From Desulfuromonadaceae bacterium (lineage in GTDB: Bacteria; Desulfobacterota; Desulfuromonadia; Geobacterales; Pseudopelobacteraceae), in NCBI GenBank assembly GCA_028686145.1, contig JAQUCQ010000095.1, positions 1 to 10,194 of the forward strand: a DNA stretch of 10,194 bases, written 5' to 3'. Below the pieces are notes generated by a model. The model was not told the DNA's origin. It worked only from the letters and a program-made list of their open reading frames with translations, and searched no databases. How positions within the stretch are numbered: position 1 is the first letter of the stretch; the number at the start of each line of letters is the position of its first letter. The position numbers were made by a program, and so were the translations under genes. This document shows, one piece after another, positions 1 to 6,926 of this stretch.

Positions 1-388
1 CCTCTATACCAAAGCTCGGGACGAGAAAAACTTTATCATGATTGACGCCGGTATGAACGACCTGGCCCGCCCGGCCCTGTATGGTTCATTTCATGGTGTG
101 CTTCCGGTTGTAAAGGACCAGGATGGCATAATTGTCGCCGACATTGTCGGGCCGATCTGCGAGTCGGGAGACTTTCTGGCGAAGGACCGCGAAGTGCCGA
201 TGTTCAAGCAGGGTGATCTGATGGCTTTCACGTCGGCAGGAGCATACGGTTTTGCTATGAGCAGCAGCTATAACAGCCGCCCCCGTGTGGCGGAGGTAAT
301 GGTAAAGGGTGACCGGTTCGAGGTTGTCCGCGAACGTGAAACAGTTGAAGATCTGGTCAAAGGCGAAAAGATAGCGTCGTTTCTGTAA
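1..388 (+). CDS. lysA: Diaminopimelate decarboxylase LysA, C-terminal part (5' end outside window)
   Basis: LysA is the PLP enzyme that decarboxylates meso-diaminopimelate to L-lysine in the cytoplasm, the last step of lysine synthesis. The reading frame is open from base 2, so only the last 128 residues or so of a family usually about 415 long are visible. The C-terminal beta-domain is clear: DAGMNDLARPALY at visible residues 15-27, the CESGDFLA motif whose cysteine (about visible residue 53) comes from the partner subunit to complete the active site, and GAYGFAMSSSYNSRPR, which carries the PLP/substrate-contacting tyrosine and ends in the usual Arg-Pro. It ends at TAA 386-388. dapA follows after 35 bases, so the two are very likely co-transcribed. 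The identity is firm; only the missing N-terminus limits it. Confidence 0.96.
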   Translation, partial: LYTKARDEKNFIMIDAGMNDLARPALYGSFHGVLPVVKDQDGIIVADIVGPICESGDFLAKDREVPMFKQGDLMAFTSAGAYGFAMSSSYNSRPRVAEVMVKGDRFEVVRERETVEDLVKGEKIASFL

Positions 389-407
389 CTTATATCGGGA
401 ATCACAC

Positions 408-415
408 GAGGAGGT
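408..415 (+). promoter_or_regulatory. Ribosome binding site of dapA
   Basis: GAGGAGGT lies 8 bases upstream of the ATG at 424, a near-perfect anti-Shine-Dalgarno match. It fixes the dapA start. Confidence 0.85.
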
Positions 416-423
416 ATTCATTT

Positions 424-1299
424 ATGTTCAAGGGAAGCATTGTTGCCATTGTCACGCCGTTCAAGAAAGATGGCGCGGTAGATTTTGAAAAGCTCCGTGA
501 GTTGGTCGAATTCCAGATTGAGAACGGGACCGATGCAATTGTGCCGTGCGGCACTACCGGTGAGTCATCAACTCTTGATTACGACGAGCATCTTGCGGTT
601 GTCAAAACTGTTATTGAACAGGTCGCCAAACGCGTTCCTGTGATAGCCGGTACCGGTTCCAACAGTACGTCGGAAGCCATTGAGATGACCCAGAAGGCCA
701 AGGATGCCGGAGCTGACGGTGCCCTGCTGGTGACCCCCTACTATAACAAGCCGACTCAGGAAGGACTCTATCGTCACTACACGGCAATCGCCAACGCAGT
801 GGCGTTGCCGCAGGTCCTTTACAATGTTCCGGGACGAACCGGCATTAATCTGCTCCCCGAGACAGTGGCCCGGTTGGCAGAGCATGCCACTATTGTTGCC
901 ATCAAGGAGGCCACCGGCTCTCTCCAGCAGGCTTCTGAAATCATTGCCCTCTGCGGCGACAAGATCGTCGTCTTTTCAGGCGATGATTTCATTACCTTTC
1001 CGATGATGGCATGTGGTGCCAAAGGGATTATCTCCGTGCTGGCTAACATCATGCCCAAAACGGTCGCGGATCTGGTAGACGCATTCTTTGCCGGTGATTA
1101 CGAAAAAGCGCGGCAGTTGCACCTGCAAACCCTCAAAATCGGCAGTGCCATGTTTATCGAGAGCAATCCGGTGCCGGCCAAGACCGCTCTGGAGCTGATG
1201 GGCAAGGCCTCGGCAGATGTCCGTCTGCCGCTTTGTGAAATGGGAGAAGGCAATAAGGCCAAGCTGGCAACGATCATGAAAGAGTATAAGCTGATATAA
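424..1299 (+). CDS. dapA: 4-hydroxy-tetrahydrodipicolinate synthase DapA
   Basis: DapA condenses pyruvate with aspartate semialdehyde, the committed step of the diaminopimelate/lysine pathway, in the cytoplasm. The 291-residue TIM barrel has the usual family length and can be numbered like the E. coli enzyme. Visible residues are the GTTGES pyruvate-binding loop at 43-48, the catalytic triad Thr44, Tyr107 and Tyr133, Arg138 (YNVPGRTG) for substrate carboxylate binding, and the Schiff-base lysine Lys161 (AIKEATG). The allosteric lysine pocket is largely present (Ser48, His56, Asn80, Glu84, Tyr106), but position 53, His in E. coli, is Tyr here. That suggests retained but possibly altered lysine feedback, which is inference. 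It sits 35 bases after lysA and 136 bases before dapB. Confidence 0.98.
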   Translation: MFKGSIVAIVTPFKKDGAVDFEKLRELVEFQIENGTDAIVPCGTTGESSTLDYDEHLAVVKTVIEQVAKRVPVIAGTGSNSTSEAIEMTQKAKDAGADGALLVTPYYNKPTQEGLYRHYTAIANAVALPQVLYNVPGRTGINLLPETVARLAEHATIVAIKEATGSLQQASEIIALCGDKIVVFSGDDFITFPMMACGAKGIISVLANIMPKTVADLVDAFFAGDYEKARQLHLQTLKIGSAMFIESNPVPAKTALELMGKASADVRLPLCEMGEGNKAKLATIMKEYKLI

Positions 1300-1435
1300 T
1301 TTTATTTCTTCCGCTGCCGCCGCAACAGGTACAGAGTAATCAAGACCGTTTCCTCAATGAGATTCACGCCGTTGATGATCGGATTATTCTTTGTTTTTCT
1401 TCTGCGGCCTCTGCGGCCAGACAAGAGGTCTTCAT
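1300..1435 (+). other. dapA-dapB spacer with a tandem 9-bp repeat
   Basis: The 136-base spacer contains two exact tandem copies of TCTGCGGCC at 1401-1409 and 1410-1418, just before the dapB ribosome binding site. No terminator hairpin with a T-run is seen, so read-through from dapA to dapB is expected. Several frames stay open through the spacer on both strands, which could mean a decayed small gene, but nothing recognisable is left. Confidence 0.4.
1424..1428 (+). promoter_or_regulatory. Ribosome binding site that decides the dapB start
   Basis: AGAGG lies 7 bases upstream of the ATG at 1436. This start begins MIKIAVCGAAGRMGQ, placing the Rossmann GxxGxxG loop right at the N-terminus as in DapB proteins. 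The frame is also open from a TTG at 1391, but the 15 extra residues come from the repeat-bearing spacer and are not DapB-like. Confidence 0.6.
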
Positions 1436-2239
1436 ATGATTAAAATTGCTGTGTGTGGTGCTGCGGGACGGATGGGGCAGCGCATTATCACCGCCATTAT
1501 TGAAGCTGAAGGAACAGTGTTTTCCGGCGCGCTCGAACGTCCGGGGCATCCCCAGCTCGGTGAGGATGCGGGGCTTCTGGCCGGCTGCGGCAAGACCGAT
1601 GTGCATATTACCGACAGTCTCAACGCCGTTGTTGCGGGCTGCGATGTGCTGATAGACTTCACCTCACCCAAAGTGTCGCTCAAAAACCTGGAAATGTGTG
1701 CCCTGCACAAGAAGGCCATCGTGATCGGTTCAACCGGCTTTACTCCCGAGGAGCGCGCTCTGGCCGCCGAACTTGCCAAGGATATCCCTGCTGTGCTTGC
1801 ACCAAACATGTCGGTTGGCGTCAACGTCTGTTTCAAGGTCTTGAAGGATGTGGCCAAGACCTTGGGTGATGATTTTGATGTGGAAATCGTCGAACTGCAC
1901 CACAATAAGAAAAAAGACGCCCCTTCCGGTACCGCCGTGAGGATGGGCGAGGTGGTGGCGGAAGCCTTGGGTCGTGACTACAACAAGGTGGCCAACTATC
2001 ACCGCGAAGGGATCTGCGGTGAGCGGACGAAAGAGGAAATCGGCATGCAGACCGTTCGTGGTGGCGACATCATCGGCGAGCACACGGTTTACTTCATCGG
2101 CATGGGAGAACGGATCGAAATCAGCCATCGCGCCATGACCCGCGACATGTTCTCGCGCGGTTCGGTTCGCGCCGCCAAGTGGGTGGTCGGCAAGACTCCC
2201 GGGCTCTATGACATGCAGGACGTGCTGGGGTTAAAGTAG
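1436..2239 (+). CDS. dapB: 4-hydroxy-tetrahydrodipicolinate reductase DapB
   Basis: DapB reduces the DapA product to tetrahydrodipicolinate with NAD(P)H. From the ATG at 1436 it has 267 residues, close to the usual 265-275. The nucleotide-binding loop GAAGRMG is at 8-14. Glu34-Arg35 follow the second strand at the position that recognises NADH/NADPH in E. coli, IDFTSP is at 73-78, GSTG at 98-101 and APNMSVGVN at 122-130. The catalytic signature HHNKKKDAPSGTA is at 155-167, with His155 as proton donor and Lys159 as substrate lysine by correspondence with the E. coli enzyme. The C-terminal segment with RGGDIIGEHTVYF and SHRAMTRDMFSRGS is complete. Its product is the direct substrate of DapL, encoded downstream. 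Confidence 0.97.
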   Translation: MIKIAVCGAAGRMGQRIITAIIEAEGTVFSGALERPGHPQLGEDAGLLAGCGKTDVHITDSLNAVVAGCDVLIDFTSPKVSLKNLEMCALHKKAIVIGSTGFTPEERALAAELAKDIPAVLAPNMSVGVNVCFKVLKDVAKTLGDDFDVEIVELHHNKKKDAPSGTAVRMGEVVAEALGRDYNKVANYHREGICGERTKEEIGMQTVRGGDIIGEHTVYFIGMGERIEISHRAMTRDMFSRGSVRAAKWVVGKTPGLYDMQDVLGLK

Positions 2240-2324
2240 CAGACGATATACACAGGTAGCTCTTTCGGGTTGGACTCCATTTGCCTATGCTGCATCAAGC
2301 CGTGCCTCGGGGAGACGAACTGAA

Positions 2325-3932
2325 ATGGAGCCGATAATTTCATCCTCACGTCACAGCATCACCTTCAGGATGACAGTAACGATCTGTTCGTTCCTGATTC
2401 TGTTCCAGATCATACTGGCAGTGCTGACTCTTGTGTATTTAAAGCGGGAACTTAAACAGGTCGTATCTTCCCAACAGTTTAACCTCTTGACTGTTGTGAC
2501 GCAAAATGTCGACCAGAAGCTCACATCGTCCCTGAAGCAGGTTGATGATGTCTCGCGGCTCGTCACCCCGGCAATGGTACGCGACGACAACGCGGCACAG
2601 CGTTTTCTGGATAATCTCCCCGGCACACACAGCCTCTTTGATAACGGCCTGTTTCTCTTCTCGCCGGAAGGGAAACTCATCGCCGAATCGCCGTATCGTC
2701 CGAATCGGCGTGGCCGGGATATCTCCTATCGCGACTATTTCAAGTGGGCAGTAGCCTTGGGGCAGCCGACAATTTCGGAACCCTATGTATCGACCCACAC
2801 CCCCGGTGCGCCATCAATCATATTTACTGCGCCGGTTCGGGACAAGAGCGGGAAGATGATTGCCCTGCTTGGTGGTAGTCTGAACCTGCTGCAAGACAAT
2901 TTTCTGGGTGAGCTGTCGCGTACCCGCATTGCATCAACCGGCTATCTGTACATCATTACACGCAATAGAATCCTGATCATGCATCCGGATAAGTCGCGCA
3001 TCATGCAGGCCAGCGAACCACCCGGGTCGAACAAACTTTTTGACAGGGCGCTCAACGGCTTTGAAGGCACCGAAGAGAATAGTAATTCGCGCGGGCTGAA
3101 GTCGCTTGCTTCCCTCAAGCATCTGCATGCAAAAGACTGGTTTGTCGGGGCCAACTATCCATTGGATGAGGCCTATGCGCCGATCTGGTATGTGCAGAAA
3201 TATTTTCTGCTGCTGATTGCCGTCGGTTCGGCGCTTGTCATCATAGTGGTCAGGTTCATGATGGAGCGCTTTACCAGTACGCTGGTGCGGTTTGCCGATC
3301 ACGTGAAAAATATTTCCGCCAAACATGGCGAAGAGCGTCTCTTTATTACCGATTCCGATGATGAGATCGGTCTCCTGGCCCGGACTTTTAATACGATGGT
3401 CCAGCTTGAAGACCAAAAGAGTGAGGAGTTGGTCCATGCCAGCACCCACGATGCCCTGACCGGTCTTTATAATCGCGCCTATTTCGACAGTGAGCTGGAA
3501 CGCCTTGCTCGCGGCCGTCAACTGCCGATCTCGGTAGTGGTGGCCGATATCGACGGCCTCAAAAGATGTAACGACTCTATCGGCCACGTTGCTGGTGATG
3601 CCCTGATCAAGGCCACAGCGCAGGTCCTGCTGGAATCTTTCCGTACGGAGGATATCGTTGCCCGGATCGGCGGCGATGAGTTTGCCGTGCTGCTCCCTGG
3701 GGTGGATATGGAGCAGATGCAGATGGCGCTGGAAAGGGTCAGGAGCGCCGAAGCCAGAGTGGTGCCGATAGATGGAGACTGCCCGCTCTCGATTTCGTTG
3801 GGGTATACAACCAGCAAAACTCCGGACGGATTGCAGGAAGCATTTAAGCAGGCAGACCGGAAGATGTACCTTGATAAAGCGCAGCGCAAGCAATCGAAGG
3901 TATTTGCTGCACAAGAACACCCAGATGTTTAG
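2325..3932 (+). CDS. Membrane-bound diguanylate cyclase (Cache sensor, HAMP, GGDEF)
   Basis: This 535-residue inner-membrane sensor should make cyclic di-GMP from two GTP. Domains in order: a short cytoplasmic tail; a transmembrane helix at about 16-38; a periplasmic Cache-type sensor at about 40-285, with the dCache signature YRDYFKWAVALGQPTISEPY and the strand IIFTAPVRD; a second transmembrane helix at about 290-311; a HAMP linker at about 311-365 (DEIGLLARTFNTM); and a GGDEF domain at about 372-530. Asp408 and Asp450-Asp451-Glu452 in the ADID and GGDEF motifs supply metal/catalytic residues. The inhibitory RxxD site is intact at 440-443, five residues before GGDEF at 449-453. GHVAGD keeps Asp425, the position replaced by Ser in the cGAMP-making Hypr cyclases of Geobacter, so c-di-GMP is the expected product. 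There is no EAL domain. GGGGAG at 2309-2314 lies 10 bases before the ATG. It lies between dapB (85 bases) and dapL (99 bases). The ligand of the sensor is unknown. Confidence 0.93.
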   Translation: MEPIISSSRHSITFRMTVTICSFLILFQIILAVLTLVYLKRELKQVVSSQQFNLLTVVTQNVDQKLTSSLKQVDDVSRLVTPAMVRDDNAAQRFLDNLPGTHSLFDNGLFLFSPEGKLIAESPYRPNRRGRDISYRDYFKWAVALGQPTISEPYVSTHTPGAPSIIFTAPVRDKSGKMIALLGGSLNLLQDNFLGELSRTRIASTGYLYIITRNRILIMHPDKSRIMQASEPPGSNKLFDRALNGFEGTEENSNSRGLKSLASLKHLHAKDWFVGANYPLDEAYAPIWYVQKYFLLLIAVGSALVIIVVRFMMERFTSTLVRFADHVKNISAKHGEERLFITDSDDEIGLLARTFNTMVQLEDQKSEELVHASTHDALTGLYNRAYFDSELERLARGRQLPISVVVADIDGLKRCNDSIGHVAGDALIKATAQVLLESFRTEDIVARIGGDEFAVLLPGVDMEQMQMALERVRSAEARVVPIDGDCPLSISLGYTTSKTPDGLQEAFKQADRKMYLDKAQRKQSKVFAAQEHPDV

Positions 3933-4031
3933 AAGCGCCAGCTGCCAGATACAAACGTTAACGGGGTTATTACCTGCTCAGGAAACGGAAATAACTTTTC
4001 GTAACTAATTCTCAGGAGGATTTTCAATTAC
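3933..4031 (+). other. Cyclase-dapL spacer with dapL ribosome binding site
   Basis: The 99-base spacer has no strong hairpin or T-run, so dapL can be reached by read-through. CAGGAGGA ending at 4020 is a strong ribosome binding site 11 bases before the ATG at 4032. A weak GTTATT...AATAAC inverted repeat (about 3966-3995) is present but is too short to call. No convincing promoter is visible. Confidence 0.4.
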
Positions 4032-5264
4032 ATGGCAAAAATCAACGACAACTACCTGAAGCTGAAAGCAGGCTACCTGTTCCCCGAAATCGGCCGCCGC
4101 GTGCGTGCCTTTACTGAAGCCAACCCGTCTGCCAAGGTCATTCGCCTCGGCATTGGCGACGTAACCCGCCCGTTGGCGCCTGCCGTGCTAAAGGCCTTTC
4201 ACGACGCGGTGGATGACCTGGGCACTACCGACCATTTTGCTGGCTACGGTCCGGAGCAGGGTTATGACTGGCTGATTAATGTCATTATCGAGAATTCCTA
4301 CACGCCGCTTGGCGTGTCCCTCAGTACCTCCGAGATGTTCATTTCCGACGGTTCCAAGTGCGACTGTGCCAACATCCTCGACATCTTCGCCATGGATAAC
4401 ATCGTTGCCATCGGCGACCCGGTCTATCCGGTGTACAATGACACCAACGTCATGATCGGCCGCACCGGCGAAGCCGACGACAAGGGTTATTACAAAGGGA
4501 TCGTCTACCTGCCGTGCAACGAGGCCAACGGCTTCATTCCGGCTCTGCCGACCGAGAAGGTGGACATCATCTATCTCTGCTTCCCCAACAACCCGACCGG
4601 TGTGGTGGCCAGCAAGGCCGAGCTGAAGAAGTGGGTTGATTACGCCAACGCCAACGACGCGGTGATCTTCTTTGATGCTGCCTATGAGGCGTTCATCACC
4701 GATCCGTCAATTCCGCATTCCATCTACGAGATCGAAGGAGCCAAGAAGTGCGCCATCGAGTTTCGTTCGTTTTCCAAGACAGCCGGCTTCACCGGCGTAC
4801 GCTGCGGCCTGGTGGTCGTGCCGGAAGAAGTTATGGGCACCATGGCGGACGGCGAAAAGTACAGTTTCAACAAGCTCTGGAACCGTCGCGTTTCCACCAA
4901 GTTCAACGGTGCTTCCTATCCGGTGCAGCGCGCTGCCGCAGCGGTCTATTCCGAAGAAGGATGGAAGCAGACCAAGGAGATCATTGATTATTACATGGAA
5001 AATGCCCGCCTCATTCGTGAAGGCCTTACGGAAGTCGGCGTGACGATCTTTGGCGGCGTTAACGCCCCGTATATCTGGCTCAAGACTCCGGGGGGGATGA
5101 CCAGTTGGGAATTCTTCGACAAGCTGCTTAACGAATGCAACGTGGTTGGGACGCCGGGAAGTGGCTTCGGGCCGAGCGGGGAAGGGTACTTCCGTTTGTC
5201 GGCCTTCGGCCATCGCGAGAATGTGATTGAGGCGGTGGAACGCATCAAGAAAAACCTGAAATAG
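4032..5264 (+). CDS. dapL: LL-diaminopimelate aminotransferase DapL
   Basis: DapL is a class I/II fold-type I PLP aminotransferase that converts tetrahydrodipicolinate plus glutamate directly to LL-diaminopimelate, bypassing the DapD/DapC/DapE steps. Its 410 residues match the family length. Seen in the sequence: the N-terminal YLFPEIGRR and LGIGDVTRPL typical of DapL; DHFAGYGPEQGY at 67-78; ISDGSKCD at 104-111; FPNNPTG at 184-190 with PLP-contacting Asn187; FFDAAYEAF with Asp215 and Tyr218; SFSKTAGFTGVR with Schiff-base Lys249, Ser246 and Arg257; and FRLSAFG with the carboxylate-binding Arg388. It completes, with dapA, dapB and lysA, most of a DapL-type lysine pathway in one cluster; dapF is not in the window. 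It ends in a hairpin terminator, so it is probably the last gene of the operon. Confidence 0.97.
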   Translation: MAKINDNYLKLKAGYLFPEIGRRVRAFTEANPSAKVIRLGIGDVTRPLAPAVLKAFHDAVDDLGTTDHFAGYGPEQGYDWLINVIIENSYTPLGVSLSTSEMFISDGSKCDCANILDIFAMDNIVAIGDPVYPVYNDTNVMIGRTGEADDKGYYKGIVYLPCNEANGFIPALPTEKVDIIYLCFPNNPTGVVASKAELKKWVDYANANDAVIFFDAAYEAFITDPSIPHSIYEIEGAKKCAIEFRSFSKTAGFTGVRCGLVVVPEEVMGTMADGEKYSFNKLWNRRVSTKFNGASYPVQRAAAAVYSEEGWKQTKEIIDYYMENARLIREGLTEVGVTIFGGVNAPYIWLKTPGGMTSWEFFDKLLNECNVVGTPGSGFGPSGEGYFRLSAFGHRENVIEAVERIKKNLK

Positions 5265-5266
5265 AT

Positions 5267-5306
5267 TGCACAAAGGGCGGCCAATTGGCTGCCCTTTGTG
5301 CATTTT
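5267..5306 (+). terminator. Intrinsic terminator of the lysine cluster
   Basis: Perfect 12-bp arms TGCACAAAGGGC (5267-5278) and its complement at 5291-5302 flank a 12-base loop that itself contains the palindrome GGCCAATTGGC. A short TTTT follows at 5303-5306. It starts 2 bases after the dapL stop. The long stem makes a terminator likely despite the short T-run. Confidence 0.8.
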
Positions 5307-5370
5307 GGGCAGCGCAAACGTATACTCGTCCTCAACTTCTTTACTGCCAAGATATACTGAAATCTGGCTC

Positions 5371-5404
5371 AACCATCCAACCCTATGTCCAGGGCTGGAT
5401 GGTT
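5371..5404. repeat. Imperfect inverted repeat / hairpin, no T-run
   Basis: AACCATCCAACCCT (5371-5384) and AGGGCTGGATGGTT (5391-5404) pair over 14 positions with one A/C mismatch around a 6-base loop ATGTCC. Neither strand has a T-run after it, so it is not an obvious terminator. It lies in the 229-base gap between dapL and the small membrane gene; it could be an operator, an RNA leader structure or a repeat relic. Confidence 0.5.
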
Positions 5405-5493
5405 GCATCGCAGAAAGTCAGTGCTATTGAGGTGAAGGTTTTTAATCTTTGGGCGTGAATTAAGTAAAGTGAATTACCGAAAGGAACAAGAAC

Positions 5494-5712
5494 ATGACAT
5501 CAAATAGTGACAAGAGCATGACTACTTTAATCGGCCTGGTACTGCTGGTCGGCGGCGCGGGGCTTGCGTACTGGGGCTACCAGATGTCTCAGTCGCTGGC
5601 CTCCCATTTATCGCAGGCATTTACCGGGGCACTTCCCGATGCTGTGATGTACCGCTATATCGGGGGGACGGTCAGCTGTGTTGCGGGGTTATTCTTGTTG
5701 GTGAAGAAATAG
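5494..5712 (+). CDS. Small two-helix membrane protein, DUF3185 type
   Basis: This 72-residue protein has a short polar start, a glycine-rich hydrophobic helix at about 10-30 (LIGLVLLVGGAGLAYWGY), a polar amphipathic middle (SQSLASHLSQAFTGALPD) and a second hydrophobic helix at about 52-69 ending in KK. The layout, the AFTG motif and the GG-containing helices fit the DUF3185 family of small membrane proteins, whose function is not known; the family name is my recognition by pattern, not a search. AAAGGA at 5480-5485 lies 8 bases before the ATG. It appears monocistronic: the upstream gene ends in a terminator and the downstream gene is on the other strand. No function is assigned. Confidence 0.82.
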   Translation: MTSNSDKSMTTLIGLVLLVGGAGLAYWGYQMSQSLASHLSQAFTGALPDAVMYRYIGGTVSCVAGLFLLVKK

Positions 5713-5811
5713 CGGAAGATTTGAAGGAAAGGAGGGGGTAGCGCTTTTTGAGTTAAGTGGACTAAGGTCGCCCAATGTTACGTACTTTGTTGCTTCTAAA
5801 GCCTTCACCAT

Positions 5812-5842
5812 AAAAAAAGCCCCGAATTTATTCGGGGCTTTT
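5812..5842 (-). terminator. Terminator of the cold-shock gene, probably bidirectional
   Basis: AAAGCCCCGAA (5816-5826) pairs with TTCGGGGCTTT (5831-5841) around a TTTA loop. On the minus strand the stem is followed by a run of seven T (5812-5818 complement), the classic form of an intrinsic terminator, 20 bases after the cold-shock stop. On the plus strand four T follow, so it may also end the DUF3185-type transcript. Confidence 0.9.
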
Positions 5843-5862
5843 GGCGTCTGCTGGAGTAGTTG

Positions 5863-6063
5863 TTAGACTCTCGTTACGTTCGCGGCTTGAAGCCCTTTCG
5901 GACCCTTGGTTACTTCAAACGTTACGCTATCGCCTTCTACAAGCGATTTGAATCCGTCGCCTGCAATTGCGGAGAAATGACAAAATACATCTTCGCCATC
6001 TTCCTGCTCAAGAAAACCAAAACCCTTGCTGTCGTTAAACCATTTAACTGTTCCGTTTACCAT
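5863..6063 (-). CDS. CspA-family cold-shock protein
   Basis: This 66-residue single cold-shock domain binds single-stranded RNA and DNA and is expected to act as an RNA chaperone in the cytoplasm. MVNGTVKWFND opens the OB-fold with Trp8; RNP1 is KGFGFLEQ at 13-20, and RNP2 is VFCHFSAI at 26-33. RNP2 has Cys28 where Val is common in the family. VTKGPKGLQAANV near the end is the usual last strand. AGGAGA (complement of 6072-6077) sits 8 bases before the ATG. It has its own strong terminator, and the gene is monocistronic. Whether it is cold-induced cannot be read from the sequence; many family members are constitutive. Confidence 0.97.
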   Translation of the reverse strand: MVNGTVKWFNDSKGFGFLEQEDGEDVFCHFSAIAGDGFKSLVEGDSVTFEVTKGPKGLQAANVTRV

Positions 6064-6122
6064 GTGTACTTTCTCCTGATCTTACTGTTCAATTTTGTCT
6101 GATTTATTTCAAACGTAGTACC

Positions 6123-6151
6123 ACTAAGGTCTTTTATCATCGAGAAGTCAA
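6123..6151 (-). promoter_or_regulatory. Possible promoter of the cold-shock gene
   Basis: On the minus strand TTGACT (complement of 6146-6151) is followed after 17 bases by CTTAGT (complement of 6123-6128). The -35 box is good (5 of 6) and the -10 box weak (3 of 6). It would give a leader of about 50 bases. A tentative call. Confidence 0.3.
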
Positions 6152-6412
6152 CAGGCAAATGACGAGAAGAGACATATTTGAGGAAATAAAGGAGGCGGGC
6201 TTCCGTTGGAGGATATAATATCAATTTATAAGTCGGCCAGTAAAATGCGAAAGCATGAAGAATATAAGCAATACGCTTTGCTGCCGGGGCAAGAACCTGC
6301 CAAAATACAGTTACATCTTTGTGCTTCTATTTTTGGTGTGCTATTAATATCGACAATATAGTGAATTAACTGACGCTGGCGTTTCAGTCGGCGGCCATAA
6401 CAATGACTGGAG
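6152..6412. other. Intergenic region between the divergent cold-shock and SRPBCC genes
   Basis: The whole gap runs from 6064 to 6412 and is AT-richer than its flanks. I see no RNA gene and no convincing protein gene. A 38-codon ATG frame at 6245-6361 lacks a good ribosome binding site. A TATAAT at 6214-6219 has no matching -35 box. Candidate promoters for each flanking gene are listed separately. Confidence 0.5.
6333..6362 (+). promoter_or_regulatory. Possible promoter of the SRPBCC gene
   Basis: TTGGTG (6333-6338), an 18-base spacer and TATAGT (6357-6362) form a plausible sigma-70 promoter about 60 bases before the start at 6422. The -35 box is only half-consensus. Confidence 0.3.
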
Positions 6413-6421
6413 GTGGCTGAG

Positions 6422-6880
6422 ATGGTAGACATTATTCATCGAATCGGGATCAAGGCCCCGGTAGCTCAAGTCTACAACGCCCTAACATCACTGGAAGGTC
6501 TGGCCCATTGGTGGACTGAGGAAGTCAAGGGGGAAACCCAGGTTGGAGGACAGATCGAATTCAGCTTTCGCACGAAGGCAGGCGAGTTGCTGGGCAGAGT
6601 GGTCATGGAAGTTCAGGAGCTCAACGATAATAAAAATGTCCGGTGGCGCTGCACAGAGGGACCGGATGAATGGGTTGGAACTGATATCACCTTTCAACTA
6701 TCAAAGCAGGACAACCAGACTATTGTCATCTTCGGGCACAGAAACTGGCGCGAAGCTGTTGAGGGGACTGCTCACTGTAGTATGAAGTGGGCCACATTCC
6801 TGTTAAGCCTTCGTGAATATGTAGAAACAGGAACAGGGAAACCCTCACCTTATGATCTGAAAATTGATAACTGGAATTAG
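6422..6880 (+). CDS. SRPBCC / AHSA1-type START-like domain protein
   Basis: A 152-residue single-domain cytoplasmic protein of the AHSA1 (Aha1 C-terminal / CalC-like) branch of the SRPBCC helix-grip fold, which encloses a hydrophobic ligand cavity. Visible hallmarks are the N-terminal strand and helix IGIKAPVAQVYNALTS, LAHWWTEEVKGE with the characteristic double Trp, VGGQIEFSF, VRWRC for a core strand, DITFQL, and a long C-terminal helix HCSMKWATFLLSLREYVETG. I chose ATG 6422 over the in-frame GTG at 6413 because GGAGG at 6409-6413 gives 8-base spacing to the ATG but overlaps the GTG. The ligand and cellular role are unknown. It is followed by a hairpin shared with the convergent gene. Confidence 0.88.
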   Translation: MVDIIHRIGIKAPVAQVYNALTSLEGLAHWWTEEVKGETQVGGQIEFSFRTKAGELLGRVVMEVQELNDNKNVRWRCTEGPDEWVGTDITFQLSKQDNQTIVIFGHRNWREAVEGTAHCSMKWATFLLSLREYVETGTGKPSPYDLKIDNWN

Positions 6881-6926
6881 AATTCGCTTCCCATTATCTG
6901 CAGAGCTGTATGCAGGCATGTTTAAC

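Noticed and set aside
2934..3920. Long minus-strand open frame of 328 codons opposite the cyclase
   Set aside because: It is the mirror of a clear GGDEF/Cache gene; no recognisable domain and no ribosome binding site.
4707..5408. Minus-strand open frame of 233 codons opposite dapL
   Set aside because: It runs through the dapL terminator hairpin and mirrors dapL codon structure; no family features.
6245..6361. 38-codon plus-strand ATG frame with a hydrophobic tail in the intergenic region
   Set aside because: No convincing ribosome binding site and no recognisable family; a candidate promoter for the next gene overlaps its end.
6226..6432. 68-codon minus-strand frame in the intergenic region
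   Set aside because: It overlaps the start of the SRPBCC gene, has no good ribosome binding site and an irregular Cys-rich composition without family features.
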